Translations under genes and position numbers: made by a program
In this document: positions 61,679 through 64,000 of the stretch, one piece after another
How the letters are laid out: the number at the start of each line of letters is the position of its first letter
Numbering within the stretch: the first letter of the stretch is position 1
Source of the DNA: Aricia agestis
Taxonomy: Eukaryota; Arthropoda; Insecta; Lepidoptera; Lycaenidae
Assembly: GCF_905147365.1 (NCBI RefSeq)
Contig: NC_056423.1
Span: 8,970,501 to 9,034,500, forward strand
Direction of reading: 5' to 3'
DNA length: 64,000 nt
The notes under the pieces: generated by a model
What the model was told of the DNA's origin: nothing
Databases searched by the model: none
The model's input: only the letters and a program-made list of their open reading frames with translations

Positions 61679-61909
61679 TCTATATATATAAAACTCAAAG
61701 GTGACTGACTGACATGGTGATCTATCAACGCACAGCCTAAACCACTGGACCGATCGGGCTGAAATTTGGCATGCAGGTAGATGTTATAACGTAGGCATTC
61801 GCTAAGAAAGGATTTTGATCAATTCCACCCCCGAGGGGTTAAAATAGGGGATGAAAGTTTGTATATAATAATACTTCTTAACGTGAGCGAAGCCGCGGGC
61901 AAAAGCTCG
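61679..61909 (+). mobile_element. Hel-B element, full-length reference
   Basis: TCTATATATATAAAACTCAA start, GGTGACTGACTGACATGGTG, CGGGCTGAAATTTGGCATGC, AGGGGTTAAAATAGGGGATG, GTGAGCGAAGCCGCGGGCAA, end AAAGCTCGT. Confidence 0.7.
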
Positions 61910-62582
61910 TTTTGGTAATAAAATGCTTTCTGTGAAACTACAGCTTTTGTGATTCTGAGATACAGCTCCTAGTGACCGACGGACAGTGCATTCCTATTTT
62001 TGCAGTAGGTACACTGCACAGCAATACTATATTCTTAGAAAACGTTAATGTTGTAACTAAGATATTTTGAAACATTTGTATCACAATCAGGTTACAGCCT
62101 AATTAAGATTTTACGAGGCAGTTTGACCACATGGCCAAATTATAACTAAAACCGCCATATTATAAAATTTCACCGTACTACACTCCTGGTAATATGTTCC
62201 AAGTATAATTTTAAATAATGGTTACTATAAAATATCATGGTGGCGTAAGTTTTCCGACTGTTTTGCATCCACGACAACATACTAAGTCATCCACACGCCA
62301 AAACATCCCTGCAGGTCTCATATTAGGACAATAATGCCACACTGTAAGTTAATCCAGAATGCAGGTGGGGTGGCCAAGTTAGTAGTTACTAACTACACGG
62401 GGCTTGTTACTGTGTTTACTCTTAGCTAAATAGTCACCCAAATTGAAGTTAGGACGAAGGTTAATGTACACCTTTAGTCAAGTTGCATTCGATAATATTG
62501 ATAGTAACGCTTTATAAAGATAAAAATCGTGGCATCGCAAGTGACATGTCAATTTAGAATGCGTTATGATAAATTTCACACA
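61910..62582. other. No feature seen
   Basis: Unassigned. Confidence 0.4.
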
Positions 62583-62810
62583 TATTACCTACGAATAATA
62601 AAAACTAAGGAAATGTAACGCTCATACCATTACCGTTATAGATTTGGTTCCTTTCGAACTATCATGTAACGTCAGCCTTTATACCGCTCAAGGCCACCTA
62701 AATATTACAAATGTATTGAAATGTATATTGCAAATGTATTGAAATGTGTACCTAAGGTATACTTTTTTGACAAGTATTGTGGAGCATGTTTTTTGACGGA
62801 GTTTATTACT
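62583..62810 (-). repeat. Dispersed repeat pair, minus copy
   Basis: CCTACGAATAATAAAAACTA, GTAACGTCAGCCTTTATACC, CTCAAGGCCACCTAAATATT and GAGCATGTTTTTTGACGGAG are complements of 44870-45078. ATTGCAAATGTATTGAAATG is locally duplicated. Confidence 0.75.
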
Positions 62811-63033
62811 AGATTTTTTTACGGAGATACTTATTATTTTATTTTACAGATATAATTTTTTAATTTCCTAGTCAACATTTTTGAATGAAACTCTGCTAAT
62901 GACCTATAGTTAAAAAAATTAAACAGAAGAAAAAATAGGTATCAGTAGCTTACCCCCAAGGATAAAGGAGAAAATAGTTTTTATCAAAAACTTACTTACA
63001 ATTTATACTATTTTGTAAGTTCCACCGTTTGTA

Positions 63034-63690
63034 CTAGCTGTCCCGGCAAATATTGTTTTGCCATAATATAAAGTATTTCGCACATATTATTTTATTGAAG
63101 TGTCAAGTGACTAAATAAGTATGTCACCATGGCAACGTCCATCGCTACCCCGTCGCACAAACAATGGTCGCCGTCAGTCTCGAGTAGTAATAATTTACTA
63201 TTATTTATTCAACAAATGCACTTATCAATATAAAAAGTACCCAGTAGCCGATTCTCAGACCTACTTTAATACCTGGGAGAGCCATGCTTCGGCATGAATG
63301 GGTCGGCTCGACCGGAGAAATACCACGTTCTCACAGAAAACCGGCGTGAAACAGCGCTTGCGCTGTGTTTCGCTGAGTGAGTGAGTTTACCGGAGGCCCA
63401 ATCCCCTACCCTATTCCCTTCTCTGTCCTCCCCTATTCCCTTCCCTTCCCTCTCCTATTACCCTATTCCCTCTTAAAAGGCCGGCAACGCACTTGCAGCT
63501 CTTCTGATGCTGCGAGTGTCTATGGGCGACGGATGTTGCTTTCCATCAGGTGACCCGTTTGCTCGTTTGCCCCCTTATTTCATTAAAAAAAAAACTTAAT
63601 ATGCATATAAAATTTGGTTAAAATCAGTAAAGCCGTTTCGGAGGAGTACGGTAACTAACATTGTGACACGAGAATTTTATATATAAGATT
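63034..63690 (+). repeat. Repeat family E, copy 2, carrying a SINE-M
   Basis: ACTAGCTGTCCCGGCAAATA start, GTCACCATGGCAACGTCCAT, GTACCCAGTAGCCGATTCTC, TTGGTTAAAATCAGTAAAGC, TTTTATATATAAGATT end. The SINE-M splits it after AGACCTACTTTAATA. Confidence 0.8.
63271..63594 (+). mobile_element. SINE-M, full length
   Basis: CTGGGAGAGCCATGCTTCGG start, hairpin stem, pyrimidine tract, LINE-shared tail, poly-A. ACTTTAATA before and ACTTAATA after suggest the target duplication. Confidence 0.85.
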
Positions 63691-64000
63691 ATAGACTTTT
63701 TGTCATACGAGTATCTAGCGAGTCGGTTGTTAATTTCACAAAAATCCATAACTTTATATACACTTACTAATATAATCCACAAAATAACACCTCCACGGAA
63801 TTAAGTGGCAAAGATTCCACCACAAATACAGTCAAATTATTAACTAAAACTTTATTTAACCTAATTCTAGTTAACACTTCAAAAAGAGTACAAAAACCCA
63901 ACGGCAATATCTTTTGCGAGCGAACAAGCTTTTCAGTTCGAGCAGCAATTTGAGGTCTTTTTACGTTTCTCTTATTGTTACCGACTTGCTGGGGGTCGTT
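63691..64000. other. Unassigned end of window
   Basis: On the minus strand, AAGTGTTAACTAGAATTAGG followed by AAATAAAGTTTTAGTTAATA has an AATAAA signal, and GGTGGAATCTTTGCCACTTA forms a small hairpin. This could be part of a long terminal repeat running out of the window; no coding supports it. Confidence 0.25.

Overview
The window looks like a stretch of a moth or butterfly (Lepidoptera) nuclear genome. It is AT-rich, holds no operon-like gene packing, and is filled with repeat families typical of that order. These are short Helitron-like elements with a 5' TC, a 3' hairpin and CTAG|T; SINEs with tRNA-like heads; a SINE that shares its 3' tail with a jockey/CR1-type LINE; hAT-, TTAA-, TA- and TAA-flanked MITEs; and broken non-LTR retrotransposons. 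I find no intact, recognisable host protein gene and no rRNA or free-standing tRNA gene. The best reading is intergenic or intronic DNA dominated by mobile-element remains. Three or four short patches look like exons (6647-6747, 18167-18277, and weaker ones at 14958-15040, 17932-18117 and 58156-58245), but I cannot join them into a gene.

Layout. 0-8.6 kb: Helitrons, a tRNA-SINE, a 21-bp minisatellite whose units are small hairpins (1986-2541), a SINE nested in a SINE, a TTAA MITE, two long-arm MITEs, a palindromic MITE trio (6139-6560) and one candidate signal-peptide exon. 8.58-12.17 kb: one reverse-oriented, frameshifted LINE that keeps ORF1, endonuclease and reverse-transcriptase remnants and sits in a ~135-bp tandem repeat. 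12.2-20.2 kb: foldback MITEs, SINEs and a three-deep nest (SINE in MITE in Helitron, 18420-19268). 20.24-23.93 kb: the most striking object, a ~3.7-kb foldback element with an exact 9-bp target duplication, long inverted arms, ~182-bp tandem units in the arms and a LINE inserted in the left arm. 24-35 kb: MITEs (including two with exact 8-bp target duplications), LINE 3' ends and Helitrons. 35.2-36.1 kb: a LINE 3' end inserted in a tRNA-SINE. 36-64 kb: more copies of the same families, a series of near-perfect short palindromes, and stretches in which I see nothing.

How the parts relate. The commonest SINE carries the last ~115 bp of the jockey/CR1-type LINE, including its last ~20 codons, so it probably borrowed that LINE's machinery. 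Repeat copies at different sites record each other's empty sites, for example 46.2 versus 63.0 kb and the two arms of the 20-24 kb foldback. No complete transposase or reverse transcriptase survives here, so any recent movement must have used enzymes encoded elsewhere. All family names were assigned by eye from motifs, ends and target duplications, without a database search.
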